From Flavobacteriales bacterium (GTDB lineage Bacteria; Bacteroidota; Bacteroidia; Flavobacteriales_F; PHOS-HE28), in NCBI GenBank assembly GCA_023382455.1, contig JAHDVX010000022.1:1-51612 (forward strand): DNA of 51,612 bases. The letters are read 5' to 3'. A program made the position numbers and the translations under genes. Below the pieces are notes generated by a model. The model ran no database searches and had not been told where the DNA came from. It saw nothing but the letters and a program-made list of their open reading frames with translations. Position 1 is the first letter of the stretch, and each line of letters starts with the position of its first letter. This document shows positions 44,210 through 51,612 of the stretch, piece after piece.

Positions 44210-44234
44210 AGCCTCGCGGAAGCGGGGCTTTTTT
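44210..44234 (+). terminator. Terminator after the tRNA cluster
   Basis: Stem AGCCTCGC / GCGGGGCT (8 bp, one G-T pair), GGAA loop, run of six T. It faces folC (ends 44257) from the other side. Confidence 0.85.
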
Positions 44235-44256
44235 GCTGAATGCTGCAGCAGGCGGA

Positions 44257-45474
44257 TCACACCACCTCCGCCACCACGAACGCACTGCCGGTCACCAGCA
44301 CCAGATCATTGCCGGTGGCGGCCTGGCGGGCGGCAGCCAGGGCTGCTTTCACGGAAGGGAATGACAGGCCTTGCAGCCCGTGGTCGGCGGCGCGTTGCCG
44401 CAATTCCTCCGCATCGAGGCCCCGAGGGATGTCGGCCTTGCAGAAGTAATAGGTGGCGGAGGCGGGGAGCTGGCCCAACATCCGGTGGATGTCCTTGTCG
44501 TTCACCGTGCCCAGGACGATCTGCAAGCGCTCGTGCGGCGTGCGGCCCAGCATGTCGTTCACGATGCGAAGGCCATCGGCATTGTGGCCGATGTCGGCGA
44601 TGGTGAGCGGTGCCTGGCCGATGGTCTGCCAGCGCCCGGCGAAACCCGTGTTGGCCTGGACGTGGGCGAGGCCTGCCCGAATGTGCGCCTCGGTGATGGC
44701 CCATCCGCGTTCCTGTAGGATATGCAGCGCGGCAAGCGCAGTCCGGGCGTTGCGCTGCTGGTGCGGGCCGGGGAGGTCCAGCTCATACGGCATGTGCGCT
44801 TGCTGGTCGGTGAAGTGGATGGGTGCTCCCACTTCCATGGCACGTTTGCGGAACACCTCGGCGATGCTGCCCTCCGCCTCTCCGATCACCACCGGTATGC
44901 CCGGCTTGATGATCCCTGCCTTTTCACCGGCGATCTTTTCCAAGCTGTCGCCCAGCAGGTCCGCATGGTCCCAACCAATGTTGGTGATCACGCACACCTC
45001 CGGCGTTACCACGTTGGTGCTGTCCAAGCGGCCGCCCAGTCCGCATTCGATCACGGCGAGGTCCGTTTGCTCCTGGCGGAACCAATCCAGCGCCAGGGCC
45101 ACGCCCCATTCGAAGAAGGAGGCATGCACCGGCTCGAAGGCCTCCTGGTGGCGTTGCACGAATTCCACCACGGCTTCCCGGGGGATCATCGCCCCGTTGA
45201 TGCGGAAGCGCTCGCGGAAATCGCGCAGGTGGGGCGAGGTGTGCAGGCCGGTGCGGAGGCCGGCCTCCTGCATCACGCTGGCGATCATGTTCGCCGTGCT
45301 GCCCTTGCCGTTGGTGCCGGCGATGTGGACGCACCGCAGGCCCTGTTCCGGATGGCCCAGCAACGCCATCAAGGCCAGGGTGTTGGACAGGTCGGCCTTG
45401 TACGCGGCCTTGCCGATGCGGGAGAACATGGGCAACCTCTCCTGGAGGAAGGCCAGTGTTTCCGTGTAGTCCAC
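44257..45474 (-). CDS. folC: Bifunctional folylpolyglutamate / dihydrofolate synthase
   Basis: 405 residues, GTG start at 45474. Adds L-glutamate to dihydropteroate or folates using ATP. Mur-ligase fold: HIAGTNGKGSTANMIASVMQEAG (P-loop), TSPHLRDFRERFRING, ECGLGGRLDSTNVV, TNIGWDHADLLG, GEKAGIIKPG, and the C-terminal domain with DIGHNADGL. The start lies one base after the tonB stop, so it is translated from the exbB-exbD-tonB transcript. The gene pair pabB/folC in the window both serve folate, but they are far apart. Confidence 0.93.
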   Translation of the reverse strand: MDYTETLAFLQERLPMFSRIGKAAYKADLSNTLALMALLGHPEQGLRCVHIAGTNGKGSTANMIASVMQEAGLRTGLHTSPHLRDFRERFRINGAMIPREAVVEFVQRHQEAFEPVHASFFEWGVALALDWFRQEQTDLAVIECGLGGRLDSTNVVTPEVCVITNIGWDHADLLGDSLEKIAGEKAGIIKPGIPVVIGEAEGSIAEVFRKRAMEVGAPIHFTDQQAHMPYELDLPGPHQQRNARTALAALHILQERGWAITEAHIRAGLAHVQANTGFAGRWQTIGQAPLTIADIGHNADGLRIVNDMLGRTPHERLQIVLGTVNDKDIHRMLGQLPASATYYFCKADIPRGLDAEELRQRAADHGLQGLSFPSVKAALAAARQAATGNDLVLVTGSAFVVAEVV

Positions 45475-45475
45475 C

Positions 45476-46228
45476 TTATTCCAGGATGAAGATGAAGGTC
45501 ATTTCGCCCTTCTGCTCCGCCGGCCCGTTCGGGTTGGGCGTGAAACGGCACTGCAGCGCGGCCTTGCGCGCCAGGTTGAACAGTTCCTGGCTGGTGGTGG
45601 TGCTGCGGTCCAGGTTCATCGATACATGCGTGACCTGGCCGTTCCGGTCAACGAAGATGTCCAAGGCCACCCGGCCACCCTCGGTGGGCTTGGCCGAGAG
45701 GTCGGGCCCGCGCACCAGGCCACGGCCCGCCAGCCGGCCCTCGAAGGCCTTTCCCTTGAACGAGCCGGCCCCGCCATCCCCCGGTGTGGAGGAGGGCGGA
45801 CCGCTGCCGCCGGGAGCTGCGGATCCGGGGTTGTTGGGGTTGGCTGAAGGTGCGAAGAGGGAATTGGGGTTCGGCTTGCGCGGCTCGGGCTTGGCCGGTT
45901 CCGGCTTGGGCTTTACCGGCTTGGGCTTGGCGGGTTTTGGTACGGCCACTTCGCTCACCTCCTCGGTGGCCACTTCCTCCGCAGCGGAGGGCTCAGGCTC
46001 CGCCGGTGCCGGCGGGGTCTCGGCGACCTGCGTGCTGGTGGTGCCGCCGGCCAGTCCGCCCGCATCCTCGAAGGCGAGCTCGATGGCCTCTTCCTTCGGC
46101 AAGGGGTTCGGCTGCTTCAAGCCCACGAAGAGGAAGAGCAGGAGCAGCAGCGCGTGGAACACCACCGTGAAGATGGCCCCCATGCGCCGGTTCTGCGCGT
46201 CCTGGTGTTCGATGGCTGTGCTGCTCAT
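45476..46228 (-). CDS. tonB: TonB energy transducer
   Basis: 250 residues. Short cytoplasmic start, one membrane helix (IFTVVFHALLLLLFLFVGL, about 19-37), a long Pro/Lys/Glu-rich periplasmic spacer (about 80-165, with repeats of PKPVKPKPEPAKPEP), and a C-terminal TonB-like domain (about 185-250; ALDIFVDRNGQVTHVSM, AALQCRFTPNPNG). It passes proton-motive energy from ExbBD to outer membrane TonB-dependent transporters. 34 bp after exbD. Confidence 0.88.
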   Translation of the reverse strand: MSSTAIEHQDAQNRRMGAIFTVVFHALLLLLFLFVGLKQPNPLPKEEAIELAFEDAGGLAGGTTSTQVAETPPAPAEPEPSAAEEVATEEVSEVAVPKPAKPKPVKPKPEPAKPEPRKPNPNSLFAPSANPNNPGSAAPGGSGPPSSTPGDGGAGSFKGKAFEGRLAGRGLVRGPDLSAKPTEGGRVALDIFVDRNGQVTHVSMNLDRSTTTSQELFNLARKAALQCRFTPNPNGPAEQKGEMTFIFILE

Positions 46229-46262
46229 TCCGTCCTCGTTCCGCCCGTGGCCGGGTTGCAGG

Positions 46263-46658
46263 CTACTCCGGCTTGGTGGCCAGGATGATCCGCCACTTGT
46301 TGCGCTTGCAGATGTCCAGCACCTGCACGGTCATTCCCGTGGGCACGCTGCGGTCCACATGCAGTACGATGGCTTCCTCCTGGGGCCTGCCGGCCATTTC
46401 ACTGGTCAGTACACTTTCCAGTTGGGCCGGTTCGATCAGTTGGTTGTTCACGCTGTAGTGCTCCTCGGCGTCGATGCGCACGGAGACCTTGGCCTTCTCC
46501 TTGGTCTTGTTGGCGCTGGTGGGCAGGTCCACCGGCAAGGCGTAGGGGCTGACCAGTGTGCTGAGCAGGACGAAGAAGATCAACAGCAGGAAGACCAGGT
46601 CGGTCATCGAGCTCATGTTGAACCCGGCGTCCACCTTATGTGAGCTGCGCAGTCCCAT
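46263..46658 (-). CDS. exbD: Biopolymer transport protein ExbD/TolR
   Basis: 131 residues. One membrane helix (MTDLVFLLLIFFVLLSTLV) with the conserved Asp of the proton path (SMTDLVFLLL) and a periplasmic domain with VSVRIDAEEHYSVNNQLI. It partners ExbB. Three bases after the exbB stop. Confidence 0.92.
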   Translation of the reverse strand: MGLRSSHKVDAGFNMSSMTDLVFLLLIFFVLLSTLVSPYALPVDLPTSANKTKEKAKVSVRIDAEEHYSVNNQLIEPAQLESVLTSEMAGRPQEEAIVLHVDRSVPTGMTVQVLDICKRNKWRIILATKPE

Positions 46659-46661
46659 GCG

Positions 46662-47390
46662 TCACTTGGCGGGCATTTCCAGCACTTCCATGAAGGCGAT
46701 GGAGGAGGCCTCCATCTTCTGCACCACTTTGTTCACGCGGGCCACCAGCGTGTTGTAGGCCACATAGGCGATGATGCCGATGATCAGGCCCGCCACCGTG
46801 GTCACCATGGCCTGCATCATGCCGCCGGAGAGCTGGGCCACCTCCACACCGGCGCCACTGATCTCGATGGCGTGGAAGGTGACCACCATGCCGATGACGG
46901 TGCCCAGGAAGCCCAGCATGGGCGCGGCCCCAGCGATGGTGGCCAGCACGCTCAGGCCCTTCTCCAGCTTGTACACCTCCAGTTTGCCGGCGTTCTCGAT
47001 GCTGACCTCGATGTCCTTCAACGGACGGCCGATGCGGCTGATGCCCTTCTCCAGCATGCGTGCCACCGGCGCGGTGTTCTGGGCGCACAGGTTCTTGGCC
47101 GAGTCGAGCTTGCCTTCGTGGATGTAGTCCTTGATCTTCTCCATGAAGTCCTTCTGCTCACTGAGCGCCCGGCGGATGGCCATGCTGCGCTCGATGATCA
47201 GGTACACGGCGATCAACGACATGATGCCCAGCGGGCCCATGATGTACCAGCCGCCGTATTTGATGAGCTGCCAGACGGAGAGTGTTTCCTCCACCGGTAC
47301 CACGGGCGCGGTGGTAACGGCCGCTTGCTCCAGCAATTGGCGGGCGGCCTCGGCATTGTCCTGTATTTGGGCGAGAAGCGGGAAGTCCAT
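46662..47390 (-). CDS. exbB: MotA/TolQ/ExbB proton channel protein
   Basis: 242 residues. Three membrane helices (about 30-50, 145-165, 185-205) with the cytoplasmic loop between the first two. The conserved segment GAAPMLGFLGTVIGMVVTFHAI contains the channel-lining residues and is followed by AMVTTVAGLIIGIIAYVAYN. N-terminal periplasmic stretch of about 30 residues. First gene of exbB-exbD-tonB-folC. No clear -7 box lies in the 47 bp after the dehydrogenase gene, so it may also be read from there. Confidence 0.92.
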   Translation of the reverse strand: MDFPLLAQIQDNAEAARQLLEQAAVTTAPVVPVEETLSVWQLIKYGGWYIMGPLGIMSLIAVYLIIERSMAIRRALSEQKDFMEKIKDYIHEGKLDSAKNLCAQNTAPVARMLEKGISRIGRPLKDIEVSIENAGKLEVYKLEKGLSVLATIAGAAPMLGFLGTVIGMVVTFHAIEISGAGVEVAQLSGGMMQAMVTTVAGLIIGIIAYVAYNTLVARVNKVVQKMEASSIAFMEVLEMPAK

Positions 47391-47437
47391 GGATGGCGTT
47401 TGCTGGTTATGGAACGTGGGGTGGCGGGGAAAATTTT

Positions 47438-48661
47438 TCAGGTGAGCTGGGATAGTGCGATCTCGAATGCCGTGCTGGTGATGCCGGTGTTGCCCGGGTT
47501 CTTGGCATGCACCTTTTCAAGTGCCGCGCCGATCACCCGGCTCACATCGTTGAAGATGGCCGCGTCGGAAAGCTCGGCGCCGTCCTGCATGCAGTAGGCG
47601 AACACGCGCGCCATGCCGCAATTGGCGATGAAGTCGGGCAGCACGCTCACCTGCGCATCGGCGTGCTCGGCAATAGGGCCATAGAAGATCTCCAGGTCGG
47701 CGAAGGGCACGTTGGCCCCGCAGGCGATGGTCTCCAATCCGGCGGCACAGAGGCGGTCCACCTGGCCGCGCGTCACCAAGCGCGAGGCCGCGCAGGGCAG
47801 GAAGATCTCCGCGCCGATGTCCCACACGCGCTCGTTCACCGTGTCGAACGGCAGCATGTCGTGAACGTGCAGTGCATTGCCCTTCTTCTCCAGGAACAGT
47901 TTCTCCACTTCGGCTGCGCCCAGGCCTTTGTCCGTCAAGGTGCCGCCGTGCCGGTCGATGATGCCGGTGATCAGTGCACCCTCGCGGCTGAGGTACAGGC
48001 CCGCTGCGGCGGCCACGTTGCCCCAGCCTTGCACGAGCACGCGCTTGCCGCGCACGTTGCCGCCCTTGATGCGGTAGTGGTGGATCACGCTCTGGGCCAC
48101 GCCCCAGCCGGTGATCAGGTCTGCCACGGCGTACTTCCCCGGGGCAGGGGTATAGGCCGGGTCATCCACGCGCTTGCTCACTCCCGTGCGCAGCTGCCCG
48201 ATGATCCGCGATTTATCCGTGCCGTTCTGCCCGAAGTGGCCCGTTACCACGCCCTCCTGCGGGTGCAGCAGGCCGTAACGCTCGGTGATGGGGATTACGT
48301 CGTGCAGCTCGTCCACGTTCAGGTCGCCGCCGGTGCCGTAGTAGTTCTTCAGCAGCGGCATCACCGCCTTGTACCAGCGGTCCAGCACCTCGCCCTTGCG
48401 CGGGTCGGCGGGGTCGAAGTTGATGCCGCTCTTGGCCCCGCCGATGGCCGGACCGCTCACGGTGAACTTCACCTCCATGGTCTTCGCCAGGCTGGTCACC
48501 TCGCGCCGGTCCAGGCCCTTGCGCATGCGGGTGCCGCCGCCGGCCGCGCCCCCGCGCAGGCTGTTGATCACCACCCAGCCTTCCGCGCCCGTGGGGGCAT
48601 CGTGCCACTCGAACACCACTTCCGGCTCGCGCTCCTCAAACTTCCGCAATGCTTCCCTCAT
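47438..48661 (-). CDS. Glu/Leu/Phe/Val dehydrogenase family enzyme
   Basis: 407 residues from the ATG at 48661, preceded by AAGGAG. NAD(P)-dependent oxidative deamination of an amino acid. N-terminal dimerisation domain with GGAAGGGTRMRKGL and IGGAKSGINFDP (the lysine that binds substrate), GDLNVDELHDVIP, then the NAD domain with KRVLVQGWGNVAAAAGLYLSREGALITGI (Rossmann loop). The exact substrate is unclear. It looks closest to the leucine/glutamate branch with a short N-terminus. -7 box TACTTTTG at 48694-48687. Confidence 0.87.
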   Translation of the reverse strand: MREALRKFEEREPEVVFEWHDAPTGAEGWVVINSLRGGAAGGGTRMRKGLDRREVTSLAKTMEVKFTVSGPAIGGAKSGINFDPADPRKGEVLDRWYKAVMPLLKNYYGTGGDLNVDELHDVIPITERYGLLHPQEGVVTGHFGQNGTDKSRIIGQLRTGVSKRVDDPAYTPAPGKYAVADLITGWGVAQSVIHHYRIKGGNVRGKRVLVQGWGNVAAAAGLYLSREGALITGIIDRHGGTLTDKGLGAAEVEKLFLEKKGNALHVHDMLPFDTVNERVWDIGAEIFLPCAASRLVTRGQVDRLCAAGLETIACGANVPFADLEIFYGPIAEHADAQVSVLPDFIANCGMARVFAYCMQDGAELSDAAIFNDVSRVIGAALEKVHAKNPGNTGITSTAFEIALSQLT

Positions 48662-48686
48662 CGTGCTCCTTGCTGATCCAAGCGCC

Positions 48687-48694
48687 CAAAAGTA
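48687..48694 (-). promoter_or_regulatory. -7 box TACTTTTG of the dehydrogenase gene
   Basis: Perfect TAnnTTTG on the minus strand, 25 bases before the ATG. Confidence 0.6.
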
Positions 48695-48749
48695 GTCGTG
48701 CCCTCCCCGCGCTTTCCCCGGCCGCCCGGGGGTTATCCCTTGCCCGCTG

Positions 48750-49817
48750 TTAATTGGGCAGGTATAACGCACCGCCGATGCTGTCCCGCTTGGCGCCGGT
48801 GACGCTCGCCAGGGTGTTCACCTCGCCGCGCATACGCATCAGCCCCAGAAAGGCGAAGATCACTGCCTCCTTGTAGTCGATCAGCTCCTTGGAAGGCAGC
48901 TCGGGCCGCACCCGCCCCAGCGCCCCGGTCCGCTCGATCAGGAAGCCGTTGTGCGCCCCGCCGCCGGTGAAAAGGGCGATGTCCGTGCCCGCCTTTGCCA
49001 GCTCCCGCGCCACCTGCCCGGCGATGTGTTCCACCGCGGTGCGCATCCGGTTCTTTAGCGGGATGGATGCCTCGGTGATCAAGGGCTTCATCCGCTCGTC
49101 GAACCATTCCCGGCCCAGGGAACGGGGCGGTTCCTGCCTGTAGAATGCCAAGGCGTTCAGCTTCCCGAGAAGTTCAACGTTCACCGCTCCCGTCCGGGCC
49201 AATTCGCCATTCGCGTCATAGGGTACGCCCGCTTCCTGTGCCAGCAGGTCCAGGGCCTGATTGCACGGGCAGATGTCGTAGCCGATCGTGTTATCGACCC
49301 CGTGGATCGCCACGTTGGCGATGCCGCCGAGGTTCATGAAGGCACAGTGCTCCGGGAACAGGTGCCGTTCGCCGAAGGGTACCAGCGGCGCGCCTTGCCC
49401 GCCGAGGGCCACGTCCAGCGTACGGAAGTCGCAGGCGGTGGCCACACCGGAGATGGCCGCGATGTGCGCACCCGAGCCCACTTGGAGCGTCAGGCCCTCA
49501 TCGGGTTGATGAAAGATGGTGTGCCCGTGCGAGGCGATCAGGTCCGCGTGGCGGCCGTTCAGGAAATCGCGGCAGGCCGTGCCGATGGCGATGCCGATGT
49601 CGCGGTGCAGGCGGGCCAGTTCCAGCCCGGCGGCCTCCGTGGCCCGCAGCAGCCGGTTGCGCATGGCCCCGCCATAAGGTACGGTGGTGGCGGCCTCCAC
49701 CCGGAATGTCCACCGTTCGCCGCCCTTTTGGAAATGGCACAACGCCAGGTCGATCCCGTCCAACGAGCTGCCGCTCATCACGCCAAGGATCCGGGCGTTG
49801 TTTTGGTCGATCTTCAT
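48750..49817 (-). CDS. anmK: Anhydro-N-acetylmuramic acid kinase
   Basis: 355 residues from the ATG at 49817 (MKIDQNNARILGVMSGSSLDGIDLAL). Phosphorylates and opens anhydroMurNAc, recycling peptidoglycan. ATP site MSGSSLDGID, SHGHTIFHQP, VATACDFRTLDVALGGQGAPLVP, FMNLGGIANV, CNQALDLLAQ and FTGGGAHNGFL. Full length. TACCTTCG at 49835-49828 lies ten bases upstream. Confidence 0.95.
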   Translation of the reverse strand: MKIDQNNARILGVMSGSSLDGIDLALCHFQKGGERWTFRVEAATTVPYGGAMRNRLLRATEAAGLELARLHRDIGIAIGTACRDFLNGRHADLIASHGHTIFHQPDEGLTLQVGSGAHIAAISGVATACDFRTLDVALGGQGAPLVPFGERHLFPEHCAFMNLGGIANVAIHGVDNTIGYDICPCNQALDLLAQEAGVPYDANGELARTGAVNVELLGKLNALAFYRQEPPRSLGREWFDERMKPLITEASIPLKNRMRTAVEHIAGQVARELAKAGTDIALFTGGGAHNGFLIERTGALGRVRPELPSKELIDYKEAVIFAFLGLMRMRGEVNTLASVTGAKRDSIGGALYLPN

Positions 49818-49827
49818 GGGCGCGGGG

Positions 49828-49835
49828 CGAAGGTA
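49828..49835 (-). promoter_or_regulatory. -7 box TACCTTCG of anmK
   Basis: One mismatch to TAnnTTTG on the minus strand. It is only five bases from the opposite-facing box at 49841. Confidence 0.45.
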
Positions 49836-49840
49836 TCGGC

Positions 49841-49848
49841 TACATTTG
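49841..49848 (+). promoter_or_regulatory. -7 box TACATTTG of the acyl-CoA dehydrogenase gene
   Basis: Perfect TAnnTTTG, 58 bases before the ATG at 49907. Confidence 0.55.
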
Positions 49849-49906
49849 CCCGTCCAGCAAGGGCACTGCCCGGAAAAAGATTGACCACCGAACAACCTGA
49901 ATCCCT

Positions 49907-51076
49907 ATGGAGACCGCTACCGCAACAGGAATGGATTTTGAATTGAGCGAGGAACAAAAAGCAGTACGTGATGCCGCCCGTGATTTTGCACAGAACGTCC
50001 TGAAGGCAGGCGTGATCGAGCGCGACCGCGAACAGCGCTTCCCGGCCGAGGAGATCAAGCAGCTCGGCGAGCTCGGTTTCCTGGGCATGATGGTGGACCC
50101 TAAGTACGGCGGCGGCGGCATGGATGCCATCAGCTACGTGCTGGCCATGGAGGAGATCAGCAAGGTGGATGCCAGCTGCTCCGTGGTGATGAGCGTGAAC
50201 AACAGCCTGGTCTGCTGGGGGCTGGAGGCCTTCGGCACCGAGGAGCAGAAGCAGAAATACTTAGTGCCCTTGGCCAAGGGCGAAGTGATCGGCGCCTTCT
50301 GTCTCAGCGAGCCCGAGGCCGGCAGCGATGCCACCAGCCAGCGCACCACCGCCATCGACAAGGGCGACCATTACCTGCTGAACGGTACCAAGAACTGGAT
50401 CACCAACGGCGGCACCGCCAGCACTTACCTGGTCATGGCGCAAACCGATGCCGCCAAAGGCCATAAGGGCATCAATTGCCTGATCGTGGAAAAGGGCATG
50501 CCCGGCTTTGTGGTGGGCCCCAAGGAAGACAAGCTCGGCATCCGCGGAAGCGATACCCACACGCTGATGTTCCAGGACGTGAAGGTGCCCAAGGAGAACC
50601 GCATCGGCGAGGACGGCTTCGGCTTCACCTTCGCCATGAAGACCCTGGCCGGCGGACGCATCGGCATCGCCTCCCAGGCCCTGGGCATCGCCAGCGGCGC
50701 CTACGAACTTGCCCTGGCCTACAGCAAGGAGCGCAAGGCCTTCGGCAAGCCCATCAGCGAGCACCAGGCCATCGCCTTCAAATTGGCCGACATGGCCACG
50801 GAGATCGAGGCCGCCCGCCTGCTCTGCCTCAAGGCCGCCTGGCTGAAGGACCAGCACCTGGACTACGACCGCGCCAGCAGCATGGCCAAGCTCTTCGCCA
50901 GCGAAGTGGCCATGAGGACCACCGTGGAGGCCGTGCAAGTGCATGGCGGCTACGGCTACGTGAAGGAATACCACGTGGAACGCCTGATGCGCGACGCCAA
51001 GATCACCCAGATCTACGAGGGCACCAGCGAGGTGCAGCGCATCGTGATCGGGCGCAGCGTGCTGAAGGAGGGGTAG
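49907..51076 (+). CDS. Acyl-CoA dehydrogenase (short-chain type)
   Basis: 389 residues. FAD enzyme of fatty acid beta-oxidation or amino acid breakdown. N-terminal helices (FELSEEQKAVRDAARDFAQ), FAD site AFCLSEPEAGSDA and NGTKNWITNGG, GIRGSDTHTLMFQDVKVP, GRIGIASQALGIA, AFGKPISEHQAIAFKLADM, and catalytic Glu371 in QIYEGTSEVQR. Best fit is short-chain (butyryl-CoA-like) by the position of the Glu. Divergent from anmK. No terminator is seen directly after it. Confidence 0.93.
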   Translation: METATATGMDFELSEEQKAVRDAARDFAQNVLKAGVIERDREQRFPAEEIKQLGELGFLGMMVDPKYGGGGMDAISYVLAMEEISKVDASCSVVMSVNNSLVCWGLEAFGTEEQKQKYLVPLAKGEVIGAFCLSEPEAGSDATSQRTTAIDKGDHYLLNGTKNWITNGGTASTYLVMAQTDAAKGHKGINCLIVEKGMPGFVVGPKEDKLGIRGSDTHTLMFQDVKVPKENRIGEDGFGFTFAMKTLAGGRIGIASQALGIASGAYELALAYSKERKAFGKPISEHQAIAFKLADMATEIEAARLLCLKAAWLKDQHLDYDRASSMAKLFASEVAMRTTVEAVQVHGGYGYVKEYHVERLMRDAKITQIYEGTSEVQRIVIGRSVLKEG

Positions 51077-51152
51077 GAGTTAGTTGGCAGTTCGCAGTTG
51101 ACAGTTGGCAGGTCGCGGTTCGCAGGGTGCTTCCTCGCGCCTGCGGCCCGTC

Positions 51153-51186
51153 ATCGCGAGTCCGCTCATGGGGCGGACGAAGCGAT
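51153..51186. repeat. REP-like hairpin
   Basis: Outer arms ATCGC / GCGAT (51153-51157, 51182-51186) and inner arms GTCCGC / GCGGAC (51160-51165, 51173-51178) around a 7-nt loop. The sequence GTCATCGCGAG to GAAGCGATCTTTGATC looks like a widespread interspersed repeat of bacterial genomes. Confidence 0.55.
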
Positions 51187-51254
51187 CTTTGATCGGGAGG
51201 GGCCGTCAGTTGAGATCGGCGAGAACGTTGGTTTGTGCTCGCTGACCCTTTGAT

Positions 51255-51301
51255 TGCCCACTGCCCACTGCCCACTGCGGCTGCCCACTGCGGCTGCTCA
51301 C
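51255..51301. repeat. Short tandem repeat, TGCCCAC/TGCGGC units
   Basis: Three TGCCCAC units, then TGCGGC, TGCCCAC, TGCGGC and TGCTCAC in a row. The array at 51078-51125 (GGCAGTT units) is close to its reverse complement. Confidence 0.7.
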
Positions 51302-51447
51302 GAACCACGAACTCTTCACTTTACAAGGCAGGACTGCTTGCCTTCGATGGCCATGAACCTGCTTGGCCCAACCGCGAGCTTCTTGAACAGCTTGGTCATT
51401 CAAAGTTGAACGCCGTGGAGCGAAGCGAAATGCCCTATAACGGGTTG

Positions 51448-51557
51448 GCGCTTGGCGAAGAAGCGGATTACGAAGCACTAAACTTTCAACCCAGCACAAA
51501 ACTTGATATGAGGCAGAAGCTTCAATTAACTACTGAACCCGCTTTTTTGCCAAGCGC
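51448..51557. repeat. Long hairpin, attC-like repeat
   Basis: Arms GCGCTTGGCGAAGAAGCGG (51448-51466) and CCGCTTTTTTGCCAAGCGC (51539-51557), 19 pairs with two G-T. The 72-nt loop is AT-rich. The left arm is preceded by CCTATAACGG. Size and layout resemble an integron attC site or a bacteroidetal palindromic repeat, but the attC core triplets are not clear. Confidence 0.5.
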
Positions 51558-51579
51558 TTGTGTGTGCCCGGCATGGGCC

Positions 51580-51610
51580 AAGAACGCTACCGCAAGGTAG
51601 CATCGTTCTT
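51580..51610. repeat. Hairpin with GCAA loop at the window edge
   Basis: AAGAACG-CTACC, loop GCAA, GGTAG-CAT-CGTTCTT, a stem with one 3-nt bulge. It may be a terminator or part of a larger repeat cut by the window. Confidence 0.4.
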
Positions 51611-51612
51611 TG

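Larger units (their letters stand above)
51077..51612. other. Non-coding repeat-rich right end
   Basis: 536 bp. Short tandem units at 51078-51125 (TTGGCAGTT-like) and 51255-51301 (TGCCCAC-like), a hairpin between them, a long hairpin at 51448-51557 and another at 51580-51610. The only long frame (from 51235 to 51600) runs through the repeats and both arms of the hairpin and I do not consider it a gene. Part of it, at about 51320-51430, reads as a plausible peptide end (GHEPAWPNRELLEQLGHSKL) and could be a remnant. Confidence 0.5.

Noticed and set aside
51235-51600. 121-codon open frame at the right end
   Set aside because: It starts inside a tandem repeat and reads through both arms of a hairpin, so it is unlikely to be coding.
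1-51612. CRISPR array, prophage or defence island
   Set aside because: No regularly spaced repeats, cas genes, phage structural genes or restriction genes were seen.

Overview
The window comes from a Bacteroidota genome, most likely a GC-rich Flavobacteriales-type lineage. This is inferred from content, not from a database match. Supporting signs are a PorV/PorU-type pair of the type IX secretion system (T9SS), two secreted proteins with T9SS C-terminal sorting domains, a CcoN-CcoO fused cbb3 oxidase, a bacteroidetal carotenoid cluster, PurS, and promoters of the Bacteroidota -7 type (TAnnTTTG, often TAnnTTCG here).

Layout. 1-2846 is visibly AT-richer than the rest and carries a T9SS-sorted chaperone-domain protein and a GT39-type glycosyltransferase. 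2865-4457 holds an IS3-family element inserted into the left-end remnant of another IS3-family element. 4678-23934 is chromosomal core: pssA-purS (minus), porV2-porU2, lnt, a T9SS-sorted protein (minus), pabB-tilS, a lone DsbD N-domain protein followed by dsbD, gmhA, a comM-type ATPase and a TonB-domain lipoprotein-like or secreted protein, closed by a strong bidirectional terminator. 24029-28562 is a minus-strand block: secA, a DUF2795 protein and a PduO-type cobalamin adenosyltransferase.

28687-37587 is one plus-strand cbb3 oxidase locus: copper ATPase ccoI, ccoS, the ccoNO fusion, ccoQ, mono-haem ccoP, ccoG, fixH-like ccoH and a SafE-type membrane protein. 37595-42881 (minus) is carotenoid metabolism: crtI-crtB-idi, a 53-residue basic protein, then crtZ-crtY and a SAM methyltransferase. 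43214-44234 has an ECF sigma factor and a tRNA cluster with two intact tRNA-Val genes flanking a truncated tRNA. 44257-49817 (minus) contains exbB-exbD-tonB-folC, a Glu/Leu-type dehydrogenase and anmK, with a divergent acyl-CoA dehydrogenase at 49907. The last 0.5 kb is non-coding and full of repeats and hairpins.

The points I consider most worth checking are these: very short leaders, where a -7 box sits 4-7 nt before the start codon of many genes; three consecutive DsbD-alpha modules in front of one transmembrane reductase; the PorV2-PorU2 pair; the truncated tRNA; and the attC-like long hairpin at the right end. I see no CRISPR array, phage or obvious defence system.
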